Shown: positions 1 to 5,770, counted from the stretch's first letter. The stretch: 7,482 nt of DNA from Methanosarcinales archaeon (GCA_030605805.1 JAUWHQ010000206.1:1-7482), one strand, 5' to 3'. Numbers and translations are program-made. The notes: generated by a model from the sequence alone, not told the origin.

Positions 1-59
1 GAAACGAGTAAAAGCGTGGGAATTATCGGAACAACCCATCTGACGATTTTCTCTCCCAT
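1..59 (-). CDS. Partial gene, possible membrane protein N-terminus
   Basis: An ATG at 59 on the minus strand opens a frame that runs off the left edge and reads MGEKIVRWVVPIIPTLLLV: a short basic start, then a hydrophobic stretch, as expected of a first membrane helix or signal anchor. A TATA-like box (minus-strand TTAAATAAT, centred near 84) lies about 25 bases upstream of the ATG. It is preceded by a purine-rich BRE-like CGAAA, and there is no Shine-Dalgarno sequence, which is the geometry of a leaderless archaeal transcript. The gene would be divergent from bud32. Only 19 codons are visible, so the function cannot be named and the call rests on promoter spacing plus hydrophobicity. Confidence 0.42.
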   Translation of the reverse strand, partial: MGEKIVRWVVPIIPTLLLV

Positions 60-101
60 AAGTAAACCACGACTTCGATATTATTTAATGCTTTCGAAAG
101 C
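60..101 (-). promoter_or_regulatory. Leftward promoter with TATA box and 12-base palindrome
   Basis: On the minus strand, TTAAATAAT (forward 79-88) forms a TATA-like box. Immediately upstream lies the perfect palindrome GCTTTCGAAAGC (90-101), whose right half also supplies a BRE-like CGAAA. The box is about 25 bases before the ATG at 59, which suits a leaderless start. Read on the plus strand the same AT-rich stretch could serve bud32 with a leader of about 35-40 bases, so the region may be a shared divergent promoter. The palindrome next to the TATA box is a candidate operator; no regulator is identifiable. Confidence 0.4.
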
Positions 102-147
102 GGAAAGCGGTGATCATTAATACCGATGCCTGCAAGAATCGATATCC

Positions 148-729
148 ATGGATCACCGGATAGCATCCGGGGCAGAAGCCGTGATCGAACGCCGCGGCGA
201 TCTGGTCATCAAGCGGCGGGTGCCGAAGAACTACAGGCTCCCTGACCTTGACACACGGATCAGAGCCTCAAGAACCAGAATCGAGGCGAAACTCATCTCA
301 GAAGCACGCAGATGCGGAGTTCCGACGCCGATCATCCATGATGTCGATATCATGGATTACACGATCACGATGGAGTTTATCGCTGGTCAGCCGTTGAAGA
401 ACGTGCTAGATCTGCGGATGAGTGAGCGTGTCGGCGAGCTTGTCGGCAGGTTGCACGGCTGCGGGATTATTCACGGCGATCTCACGACCTCAAATTTAAT
501 CTTGCACGACGACCGGATATATTTCATTGATTTCGGGCTCGGCTACTTCGAAAAGAGCGTGGAAGCGCAGGGCGCTGATGTGCATGTCCTCTTCCAGACG
601 TTTGTGAGCACACACGGCGATCCCGGACTTGAGGAGGCGTTTTCGGCAGGATACCGGCGCACCTTCGCAGAGGCCGATCAGGTGCTTGCTCGTGTGCGCG
701 AGATCGAGGCGCGGGGGAGGTATATGTAA
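148..729 (+). CDS. bud32: KEOPS complex kinase/ATPase Bud32
   Basis: This is the small atypical kinase of the KEOPS complex. With Kae1, Cgi121 and Pcc1 it makes threonylcarbamoyladenosine (t6A) at position 37 of ANN-decoding tRNAs in the cytoplasm. Visible motifs are the short nucleotide loop GAEA (8-11), the lysine in VIKRR (K22), an early helix acidic residue (E46), the catalytic loop HGDLTTSN (109-116, with D111 and N116), the metal-binding DFGLG (128-132, with D128), and the basic family tail ending ARGRYM. At 193 residues it is the normal length of a stand-alone Bud32, not the Kae1-Bud32 fusion seen in some archaea, and no kae1 is visible upstream. ATG 148 places GAEA at the usual distance from the N-terminus. 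No Shine-Dalgarno precedes it, and a GGTGATC at 109-115 lies too far upstream. It converges with the membrane-protein gene at 837. Confidence 0.95.
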   Translation: MDHRIASGAEAVIERRGDLVIKRRVPKNYRLPDLDTRIRASRTRIEAKLISEARRCGVPTPIIHDVDIMDYTITMEFIAGQPLKNVLDLRMSERVGELVGRLHGCGIIHGDLTTSNLILHDDRIYFIDFGLGYFEKSVEAQGADVHVLFQTFVSTHGDPGLEEAFSAGYRRTFAEADQVLARVREIEARGRYM

Positions 730-836
730 TCATCATACTACGCGAACCAAAAATGACTCTCTGGTATCGGTTTTGCAGAGTTCTTCCAGTCAGTTGAAAA
801 TACAATGAACCCTTTCAACCGCTCCAAGCCATGTTT

Positions 837-1346
837 TTATTCACCGATTTTACGCCAGTAATGCCATAATGTTTTCATTAAAAGCCAATATCCGCCTATA
901 AATGACATGGCGCCCATAGCAAGCATAAACATCGCTGACGTGGAAATTATTTCTGCCATGATCGCAGTTACTCCGGGTCCGGTTAGGTGAACAAGCCCGA
1001 TAAGCAGAATAAAACAAAAAGCGGATGTTAAGAAAACAATACTTAAGAAAAATAGATTTTTCTCCACTTCTGATGGATTTTTATCTGCAAATATACCCCC
1101 CAGCATTGTAAATCCGCTCAGCGTAATAGCGGTTCCAATAAGAAAATAAATGGGCTGAAAATCAGATCTTAAACTGTTAGCTGAGAATGGTATCAGACCA
1201 GCAGCGGCAAAGCAGACGAATAAAAAAATGATTCCATATAAAACTCTCCCAGGTAGTACATGCAAGAATTCTTTTAGTTCTTCCAAATGCTGCGAAACGT
1301 ACCGTCTGAACGTCATATGCGATCCGTCTTTTCTTTTCCCGGTCAT
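837..1346 (-). CDS. Hypothetical four-helix membrane protein
   Basis: I do not recognise this 169-residue protein. A charged, amphipathic N-terminus (residues 1-33, many K/R/E) is followed by about four hydrophobic segments (roughly 36-54, 64-86, 98-121 and 130-157) and a basic end, WHYWRKIGE. A polar loop near 88-96 (DKNPSEVEK) separates helices two and three. No catalytic or metal motif stands out, so it may be a small integral membrane protein with a cytoplasmic N-terminal helix. The start is uncertain. ATG 1346 has no ribosome site, while the in-frame ATG at 1316 (residue 11) is preceded by a weak GGATC. The gene is visibly richer in A and T, with many AAA/ATA/TTT codons, than its neighbours, hinting at a different origin. 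It lies 81 bases downstream of ahbB on the same strand and could be read through from that operon. Confidence 0.72.
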   Translation of the reverse strand: MTGKRKDGSHMTFRRYVSQHLEELKEFLHVLPGRVLYGIIFLFVCFAAAGLIPFSANSLRSDFQPIYFLIGTAITLSGFTMLGGIFADKNPSEVEKNLFFLSIVFLTSAFCFILLIGLVHLTGPGVTAIMAEIISTSAMFMLAMGAMSFIGGYWLLMKTLWHYWRKIGE

Positions 1347-1371
1347 GAAGGTTACGGTTACATGGAACTGT

Positions 1372-1397
1372 CGTAATTACGAGGTGTTGACCGCCTC
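1372..1397. promoter_or_regulatory. Palindrome and small hairpin between ahbB and the membrane gene
   Basis: The spacer holds the perfect ten-base palindrome CGTAATTACG (1372-1381). It adjoins an imperfect inverted repeat (GAGGTG at 1381-1386 against CGCCTC at 1392-1397, five of six pairs). On the minus strand the AT core lies about 30 bases before the ATG at 1346, so it could be a TATA-like element for the membrane-protein gene. The inverted repeat lies past the ahbB stop and could end or stabilise the operon transcript. Both readings are weak. Confidence 0.25.
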
Positions 1398-1427
1398 ACC
1401 AAATCACAACCTACTGCACGACTACGA

Positions 1428-1886
1428 TCATATCCGCACGCCAGTCTTCTTAAACTCCTTTTCGCTGAACAAAAGCATATAATCAGAGATGCCCGTAGCC
1501 CGTGAGATCTCGTATGCGATCCGTTCACATTCTTCTCTTGTGCTGGCATGAACCATCGTGTACAGGTTATAATCCCAGTCCGGGTATCTTGCGCGCTCGT
1601 AACAGTGCGAGACCTCGCCAAATCCAGCCATTATAGCCCCGACCTCCTCGGTGCGCTTGTCAGGGACATTCCAGACACACATCGCATTCGCAACGATGCC
1701 AAGTGCGCGATGCCCGATCGACGCCCCGAACCTGCGGATGATGCCCCGATCGATCAGCGAACCGATCCTCCGAACAGCTTCTTCCTCTGAAATGTCCAGT
1801 TCGAGTGCGATTTTTTTGAAAGGCTCCGGAACAAGATCAATTCCATTTTGCGTGAGTTTTATCAGTTGCAGATCAATAACGTTCAT
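1428..1886 (-). CDS. ahbB: Siroheme decarboxylase subunit AhbB (Lrp/AsnC-like)
   Basis: One of the two paralogous subunits of siroheme decarboxylase, which removes two acetate-side-chain carboxyls from siroheme to give 12,18-didecarboxysiroheme in the alternative heme pathway. The fold is that of an Lrp/AsnC regulator: a winged-helix part (about 3-60, ending RGIIRRFGASIGHR) and an AsnC-like alpha/beta domain (about 65-150). Family hallmarks are EVSHCYERARYPDWDYNLYT followed by MVH, and the C-terminal KEFKKTGVRI. H94, H113 and the nearby arginines are candidate heme-binding or catalytic residues. At 152 residues it is full length. The ATG at 1886 follows the ahbA stop by two bases and is preceded by AGGGTG, a good ribosome site within the end of ahbA. 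The A versus B label rests on remembered family features (the PDW-YN-YTM-H motif) and gene order, so it is less certain than the family. Confidence 0.87.
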   Translation of the reverse strand: MNVIDLQLIKLTQNGIDLVPEPFKKIALELDISEEEAVRRIGSLIDRGIIRRFGASIGHRALGIVANAMCVWNVPDKRTEEVGAIMAGFGEVSHCYERARYPDWDYNLYTMVHASTREECERIAYEISRATGISDYMLLFSEKEFKKTGVRI

Positions 1887-1888
1887 GA

Positions 1889-2347
1889 TTACACCCTGAA
1901 CCGTACGCCGATCTTGAACATCCGCTCGACCGGAAGATCGAGAAACAAGTAACCCATTTTTTTGATCTCGCTGATTATCTCAAGCAATCGTGAGTTACTC
2001 TGTGCAGAGACCGTGAACCACAGATTATACGTACCCTGGCGCAGGTAATTGTGCGACACCTCGTTAAATTCGTTGATCCGTGCAGCAACCTCGTCGATCT
2101 CGTGCTCTGGCACCCGCATCGCAATAAGCGTGCTATATCCCCCGATCTCTCTTGTGTTGATGATCGGACCGATTCTCCGGATTGCGCCAAGTTCTGTGAG
2201 TTTTTTGAGATGATCGATGATATCTTCCTCAGATACGCCGATCTGCTCCCCGAGCGTGCGAAAAGGGCGTGGATTTAGTGGGAAGTCCAGCTGAACCGTA
2301 TTTATCAGTTGTCTATCGATATCATCGAGTTCTTTTTGGTCTATCAT
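1889..2347 (-). CDS. ahbA: Siroheme decarboxylase subunit AhbA (Lrp/AsnC-like)
   Basis: Partner subunit of the siroheme decarboxylase heterodimer, paralogous to the next gene. An N-terminal winged-helix region (about 8-60, with LDDIDRQLINTVQLDFPL and GAIRRIGPIINTREIGG) leads into the AsnC-like domain carrying EVSHNYLRQGTYNLWFTV (96-113) and the C-terminal VERMFKIGVRFRV, all typical of Ahb/NirD-type proteins. H99 and the arginines around 57-66 are candidate substrate contacts. The HTH-like part reflects ancestry and does not make it a DNA-binding regulator. At 152 residues it is full length. Its ATG overlaps the nop10 stop as ATGA (2347-2344), so translation is probably coupled to nop10; the ribosome site is weak. 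It is the fifth gene of the leftward operon. The A/B naming could be reversed, but the family call is firm. Confidence 0.87.
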   Translation of the reverse strand: MIDQKELDDIDRQLINTVQLDFPLNPRPFRTLGEQIGVSEEDIIDHLKKLTELGAIRRIGPIINTREIGGYSTLIAMRVPEHEIDEVAARINEFNEVSHNYLRQGTYNLWFTVSAQSNSRLLEIISEIKKMGYLFLDLPVERMFKIGVRFRV

Positions 2348-2523
2348 CGTGAAATCGATCCATCATTATAGAATTTCTTCATGCGGCGCCGGTATATGCC
2401 ATACCGGTCTTCTGGCGAGAATCTGGCGGGACGCGGGTTCACGGTGGCAGAACCGCACACAGGACAGGACTCTTTCAGTGTATACCTGTTGCACTGGGCA
2501 CATTTGAGAATCTTTGATTTCAT
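2344..2523 (-). CDS. nop10: H/ACA RNP protein Nop10
   Basis: A 59-residue zinc-ribbon protein of the H/ACA ribonucleoprotein. It binds Cbf5 and helps guide pseudouridylation of rRNA. It reads MKSKILKCAQCNRYTLKE and then the second metal knuckle CPVCG, so C8, C11, C20 and C23 form the zinc site. The classic tail follows: NPRPARFSPEDRYGIYRRR (29-47) and a lysine/tyrosine-rich end. Length and motif order match archaeal Nop10. The ATG at 2523 lies 17 bases after the aif2a stop, with AGAAGG just ahead. The stop TGA overlaps the ahbA start by four bases. The aif2a-nop10 pairing is a well-known euryarchaeal arrangement, which supports the call. Confidence 0.96.
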   Translation of the reverse strand: MKSKILKCAQCNRYTLKESCPVCGSATVNPRPARFSPEDRYGIYRRRMKKFYNDGSISR

Positions 2524-2540
2524 AACCTTCTGGCGCTATT

Positions 2541-3320
2541 TTATGCCTTTGCAGGCTCTTCGTGTCTGTGAAATGCGCCGGTTCCATTGCAACGCTGTAT
2601 CGCATCTATCGCACGCTCTGCAGCGCCTTTCATCACTTTCTCTGCCTGTTTGTAGTCGGGTGCGGTGACCTGCAAGCGATATCTCGGAGCCCCCACATAG
2701 CGGACCGTGAGCGTGACATCGTCGCCCTCATCGATCGCGGCTGCTGCGAGTGATGCTTTGATCCGGTCCACGCCATCGGGTAGAGGACACATCAGATCCA
2801 CGAAACCGGTGATATTGACAAAAGGAACCTTCACATTCTCGATTGCAACCCTGACGATCTGGCTTGCGTATTTCTCCGCAATGCCGGCGTCATCCAGCAC
2901 TGATGCGCCAGAGATCGCAACCTCCTCAAAAGCGTTGTACAGACCGCCGAACGAATCGATCAGCTTGTCTGCGGTCTGCTGCCTTGTATCATCGTCCTCG
3001 ATTGCGAAGGTGAGCCACTTCTCTGCACGGAGTTCGCTCTTCCATTCCTGAATCTTCTCTCTCCGCTGATGCTCGTTCACATCCTTGTACGACATATCGA
3101 TGTGGCCGCGCTGCGGATTCACGGCGAGCACCTTGCACACGATCTTCTGCCCTTCGCGCAGATAATCCCTGATGTACTTCACCCACCCGGCAGCCACCTC
3201 AGAGATGTGGATCATGCCCTCTTTTTCACCGTATTCGTCCAGTTCCGCAAATACGCCAAAATCCATCACCTTTGAGACGGTACACACAACCAGGTCGCCT
3301 GATTTTGGCCAGTCTCGCAT
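2541..3320 (-). CDS. eif2a: Translation initiation factor aIF2 subunit alpha
   Basis: The alpha subunit of the heterotrimeric aIF2, which brings Met-tRNAi to the small ribosomal subunit. The 259 residues show an N-terminal S1/OB domain (about 7-80: GDLVVCTVSKVMDFGVFAEL, then EGMIHISEVAAGWVKYIRDY, then GHIDMSYKDV), a helical middle (about 82-165), and a C-terminal alpha/beta domain (about 168-247) that contacts aIF2-gamma. There is no counterpart of the eukaryotic Ser51 regulatory loop. The frame is open further upstream, but that part overlaps rps27e and is not family-like. Two ATGs compete. ATG 3326 shares one base with the rps27e stop (TGATG). ATG 3320 has GGAG eight bases ahead, inside rps27e, and is preferred here; the other choice adds only Met-Val. 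The stop is followed by nop10 after 17 bases. Confidence 0.95.
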   Translation of the reverse strand: MRDWPKSGDLVVCTVSKVMDFGVFAELDEYGEKEGMIHISEVAAGWVKYIRDYLREGQKIVCKVLAVNPQRGHIDMSYKDVNEHQRREKIQEWKSELRAEKWLTFAIEDDDTRQQTADKLIDSFGGLYNAFEEVAISGASVLDDAGIAEKYASQIVRVAIENVKVPFVNITGFVDLMCPLPDGVDRIKASLAAAAIDEGDDVTLTVRYVGAPRYRLQVTAPDYKQAEKVMKGAAERAIDAIQRCNGTGAFHRHEEPAKA

Positions 3321-3325
3321 AACCA

Positions 3326-3526
3326 TCACTCCAGGACTTCGAGGATCGGGGTCAGTATCCTGGCTCTGCCACCCCTTGACTGTGTGAGTGCTCGCCCGCA
3401 AACGATGCAGGTTACAGGAGTGCTCGCGCTTCCGAAGATGACCTGCTCGTTTTCGCAGTCTGCGCACTTGACCCGCAGAAACCTGCTCTTTGGGGCAGGT
3501 GTTATGTTTTCATTGTTTTTTGCCAT
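3326..3526 (-). CDS. rps27e: 30S ribosomal protein S27e
   Basis: A 66-residue zinc-ribbon protein of the small ribosomal subunit with the standard S27e layout: SRFLRVKCADCENEQVIFG, then TPVTCIVCGRALTQSRGGRA, then the tail ILEVLE. C21, C24, C40 and C43 are the zinc ligands and all are present. The ATG at 3526 lies two bases beyond the rpl44e TAG stop and has GGTGG seven bases ahead, overlapping the end of rpl44e. The open frame extends upstream, but those codons lie within rpl44e and do not resemble S27e. The stop TGA overlaps the first possible aif2a ATG by one base. The order rpl44e-rps27e-aif2a is highly conserved in euryarchaea, which confirms the identity. Confidence 0.96.
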   Translation of the reverse strand: MAKNNENITPAPKSRFLRVKCADCENEQVIFGSASTPVTCIVCGRALTQSRGGRARILTPILEVLE

Positions 3527-3528
3527 AA

Positions 3529-3807
3529 CTATTCCACCAGTTCGAATTTGGATGCTCTGAAACACTTTCTCACGTGCGCCTTGCTGCATTCGGTGCACCG
3601 GTACCTGAGATGAACCTTTTTGGTCGGTTTGTCGCCACCAGGAACTTTTGAGAACTTTCCGCTGTTCCCGATACCGCTCTGCCGCTTCTTCTGCCGTGCG
3701 ATCCTGGTCATGGAGGATGCTTTTGCCGCTTTTACCCGCTCTACCTTGTGTGTGGTGTGCTTGTTGCAGTACGGGCAGTGTGTTCGAAATTGTGCTGGCA
3801 TTTTCAT
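3529..3807 (-). CDS. rpl44e: 50S ribosomal protein L44e
   Basis: A 92-residue basic protein of the large ribosomal subunit near the E site. Zinc-ribbon cysteines are C11/C14 (THCPYCNKHT) and C71/C74 (RYRCTECSKAH). The middle holds the family core GIGNSGKFSKVPGG (45-58), followed by KPTKKVHLRYRC, and the C-terminus is KFELVE as in other L44e proteins. ATG 3807 is chosen because AAGGTGA lies about eight bases ahead of it and MKMPAQFRTH matches the usual MKIPKxFRTY start. A GTG at 3819 is in frame but would overlap that ribosome site. This is the first gene of the leftward operon, just downstream of a TATA box at 3843-3851. Confidence 0.96.
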   Translation of the reverse strand: MKMPAQFRTHCPYCNKHTTHKVERVKAAKASSMTRIARQKKRQSGIGNSGKFSKVPGGDKPTKKVHLRYRCTECSKAHVRKCFRASKFELVE

Positions 3808-3842
3808 TGACGTTTTCACCTTTGATCTGACTTATTCTGTGA

Positions 3843-3851
3843 GATTATAAG
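3843..3851 (-). promoter_or_regulatory. TATA box of the rpl44e-ahbB operon
   Basis: The minus strand reads CTTATAATC here. Transcription would begin about 25 bases on, near 3821, giving a leader of roughly 14 bases that carries the ribosome site AAGGTGA of rpl44e. Inverted arms GAGAT (3841-3845) and ATCTC (3855-3859) flank the box and could be an operator half-site pair. This is the only convincing promoter for the six-gene block. Confidence 0.6.
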
Positions 3852-3870
3852 AGTATCTCTGTTTCCGGCA

Positions 3871-3890
3871 CATCCACACACATCCACACA
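3871..3890. repeat. Tandem 10-base repeat between divergent promoters
   Basis: CATCCACACA occurs twice in exact tandem (3871-3880 and 3881-3890), with partial copies flanking it on both sides. It lies between the leftward rpl44e TATA box and the rightward pdxT promoter. A 10-base period puts both copies on the same face of the helix, as expected of a protein-binding site, though a simple CA-rich repeat is also possible. Confidence 0.55.
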
Positions 3891-3906
3891 CCCGTGCCAT
3901 CAAAAC

Positions 3907-3914
3907 GTTTATCC
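3907..3914 (+). promoter_or_regulatory. Probable leaderless promoter of pdxT
   Basis: A TATA-like GTTTATCC, preceded by the A-rich CAAAAC (3901-3906), is centred about 29 bases before the pdxT ATG at 3940. No Shine-Dalgarno sequence lies ahead of that ATG. The spacing suggests transcription begins at or next to the start codon. The box is a weak match, so this rests mainly on distance. Confidence 0.4.
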
Positions 3915-3939
3915 ACTGTCACAAAAGACGCTGTGTTGA

Positions 3940-4530
3940 ATGAAGATCGGCGTCATTGCGATTCAGGGAAATGTGGCAGAACATGCAGGCGCGCTGGGGC
4001 GCACGCTTGCTCTTCGGGGCGACCCTGGTGAGATCGTCCTGATCAAACACAGCGGGCTTGTTCCGGACTGTGATGCCATCGTGCTGCCCGGCGGCGAGAG
4101 CACCACGCTTGCACGGCTTATATGGAGGGAAGGCATCGCCACCGAGATTGTGGACGCGGTCGGGGTGGGTGTTCCGGTGCTTGGCACCTGTGCGGGGCTT
4201 GTGCTGCTTGCGAAACACGGTGACGGGGATGTAGCACGAACAAAACAGCGTTTGCTCGGCGTAATGGATATCGAGGTCAAAAGGAACGCTTTTGGGAGAC
4301 AGTACGACTCATTCGAAACGTCCATCGATATTTCAGGTATCGGGGACGGGTTTCCCGCGGTCTTCATCCGTGCGCCCGCAATCGTGCGATGCGGCGACGG
4401 GGTCTCTTCACTTGCGTGGGTCGGAGATTACGTGGTTGCAGCGCAGCAGGGCAGTGTGCTTGCGCTCGCATTTCATCCCGAGATGGTGCCTGATACCCGG
4501 GTGCACCGGTATTTTCTGGATATGATTTAA
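3940..4530 (+). CDS. pdxT: Pyridoxal 5'-phosphate synthase glutaminase subunit PdxT
   Basis: The glutaminase of the PdxST complex. It hydrolyses glutamine and channels ammonia to PdxS, which builds PLP from ribose 5-phosphate and glyceraldehyde 3-phosphate. The start MKIGVIAIQGNVAEH is the family signature. The motifs follow in order: LPGGESTT (49-56, glutamine/oxyanion site), GTCAGLVLLA with nucleophile C84, the PdxT-specific RNAFGRQ (115-121), and the closing HPE with H179 and E181 of the catalytic triad. At 196 residues it is full length. It is divergent from rpl44e and probably leaderless. The synthase partner gene pdxS is not in the window, so the two genes are unlinked here unless it lies nearby outside. 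Confidence 0.96.
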   Translation: MKIGVIAIQGNVAEHAGALGRTLALRGDPGEIVLIKHSGLVPDCDAIVLPGGESTTLARLIWREGIATEIVDAVGVGVPVLGTCAGLVLLAKHGDGDVARTKQRLLGVMDIEVKRNAFGRQYDSFETSIDISGIGDGFPAVFIRAPAIVRCGDGVSSLAWVGDYVVAAQQGSVLALAFHPEMVPDTRVHRYFLDMI

Positions 4531-4546
4531 CCGACCGGTTTGGAAG

Positions 4547-4578
4547 ATGATATCGCCCATTCGAAGCGATTTTATCAT
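4547..4578 (+). terminator. Hairpin downstream of pdxT
   Basis: ATGAT-ATCGC (4547-4556) pairs with GCGAT (4566-4570) and ATCAT (4574-4578) around a nine-base loop, giving two five-base-pair stems with a TTT bulge on the 3' side. It begins 17 bases after the pdxT stop and contains a TTTT run. It could end or protect the pdxT transcript. Archaeal termination depends mainly on U tracts, so this is a tentative call. Confidence 0.33.
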
Positions 4579-4734
4579 GAATGGTTGTTAGATTTCGCGA
4601 CTTGATTAAAACGCCGCCCAGAATTCAGGAATGAACCCAAGTGAAACCACACTCAGGCAGGTATGGCTCCGATTCGATGTGCACAGGAGGAGTTGACCGC
4701 GGACCCAGGCGGGCAGCACATGACATGCACAAGA

Positions 4735-4744
4735 CTTATATATG
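4735..4744 (+). promoter_or_regulatory. TATA box of mptA
   Basis: CTTATATATG is the strongest TATA box in the window. Transcription would start about 25 bases on, near 4765, giving a leader of roughly 25 bases. GGAG at 4779-4782 then forms a ribosome site seven bases before the mptA ATG at 4790. The rest of the 4531-4734 spacer holds a hairpin near its left end and a GGAGGAG at 4686-4692 with no start codon at a suitable distance; I see no gene there. Confidence 0.68.
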
Positions 4745-4789
4745 AACGCATAGAGCACACAACCGAATCATCCGTATCGGAGAAGTGTC

Positions 4790-5770
4790 ATGAAACTACC
4801 TGTGATCGAGCTACCCGATGTTCAGGCGAGCCGTCCGGCGATACCGATCAACCTCACGCGTGTCGGCGTTACCGATGTCAAGAAACTGATCGAGATCGCA
4901 CGCAAGGGCAAGCGCCCAATCGTGCTTATCGCAAGGTTCAACATCTTTGTGGACCTGCCGTACGACCGCAAGGGTGCAAACCTTTCGAGAAACTTTGAGA
5001 CGATCGATGAGGTTCTGCAGGAAGCGGTCGAGGCGCCGGTGTACGAGATAGAGGAACTGTGCGGGGTGGTTGCACGCCGCTTGCTCACCAAGCATGAGTA
5101 TGCGTCTCGCGCCGAGGTGCAGATGAACAGCGAATACGTGGTCAAACGGGAGACGCCGGTGACGCATATGAGCTGTCAGGGTGTGGCTGACATCTTTGCA
5201 GAGGCGGTCGCCACGCGATCGGATGGAGACAGAGAGATCATGGTCAGGAAGCTGGTCGGCGCTGAGGTTCTCGGGATGACCGCGTGTCCGTGTGCGCAGG
5301 AGATCATGCGGGATCGTGCAAAGAAAGAGTTGCTCGACCTTGGCGTACCGGAAGCCACGGTTGCACAGTTCCTGAGCAGGGTGCCCATGGCGACCCATAA
5401 CCAGCGCGGGCGTGGAACCATCTCCATCGAGGTGCATGACCGGTATGATGTCTCGCTCGAGAAACTGATCGATCTCATCGAGGACTCGATGAGTTCCTCG
5501 ATATTTGAGCTGCTCAAGCGATCTGATGAGGCGTCGGTGGTCGATGCCGCGCACCGGAACCCGAAATTTGTGGAGGACTGTGTCCGCGCGATGGCGCGTT
5601 CGATCGTGGAGCGATTCTCGCACCTTCCTGATGATTCCCTGATCTCGATCAAGCAGATCAACGAGGAGAGCATTCACCAGCACAATGCGTGTGCCGAGCG
5701 GTGTGCCACGCTCGGAGAACTCAGGACAGAACTGACTGAGATGAATATAGTCTTCGACCAAAGCGTTTAA
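4790..5770 (+). CDS. mptA: GTP cyclohydrolase MptA (FolE2/type IV family)
   Basis: The metal-dependent archaeal GTP cyclohydrolase of the FolE2 family (COG1469). It converts GTP to 7,8-dihydroneopterin 2',3'-cyclic phosphate, the first step of (tetrahydro)methanopterin synthesis. The start MKLPVIELPDVQASRP is typical, and the sequence has RFNIFVDLP (49-57), THMSCQGVADIF (125-136), the metal/active-site motif GMTACPC (162-168, with C166 and C168), ATHNQRG (201-207, with H203), and the late NEESIHQHNA (291-300, with H296 and H298). At 326 residues it is full length. A strong TATA box and a GGAG site support the ATG. The next gene follows after 33 bases. In archaea lacking methanopterin the same family can feed other pterins, but the archaeal form is conventionally MptA. 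Confidence 0.95.
   Translation: MKLPVIELPDVQASRPAIPINLTRVGVTDVKKLIEIARKGKRPIVLIARFNIFVDLPYDRKGANLSRNFETIDEVLQEAVEAPVYEIEELCGVVARRLLTKHEYASRAEVQMNSEYVVKRETPVTHMSCQGVADIFAEAVATRSDGDREIMVRKLVGAEVLGMTACPCAQEIMRDRAKKELLDLGVPEATVAQFLSRVPMATHNQRGRGTISIEVHDRYDVSLEKLIDLIEDSMSSSIFELLKRSDEASVVDAAHRNPKFVEDCVRAMARSIVERFSHLPDDSLISIKQINEESIHQHNACAERCATLGELRTELTEMNIVFDQSV

Noticed and set aside
1..120. A plus-strand frame open from the left edge to a TAA at 118-120
   Set aside because: It could be the tail of an upstream gene, but its residues look non-coding and it overlaps the better-supported leftward promoter and membrane-type start.
1428..2347. Calling the two Lrp/AsnC-like genes transcription regulators
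   Set aside because: Their NYLRxGTYNLWFT and CYERxRYPDWDYNLYT motifs and paired layout are those of siroheme decarboxylase subunits.
2366..2605. A 79-codon minus-strand frame over the nop10 region
   Set aside because: It is the wrong frame; the neighbouring frame encodes a complete Nop10 with all four cysteines.
3529..3531. TAG stop of rpl44e as a possible pyrrolysine codon
   Set aside because: The protein ends in the normal family C-terminus KFELVE and the next gene starts two bases later; readthrough adds nothing family-like.
3963..4367. A 134-codon minus-strand frame within pdxT
   Set aside because: Shadow of pdxT; proline/serine-rich with no motifs.
4631..4696. A 21-codon frame beginning ATG AAC CCA in the mptA upstream spacer
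   Set aside because: No ribosome site, no conservation evidence, and it is short enough to occur by chance.
4811..5761. A 316-codon open frame on the minus strand covering nearly all of mptA
   Set aside because: It is the antisense shadow of a strongly identified mptA; its translation has no recognisable motifs and an atypical residue make-up.
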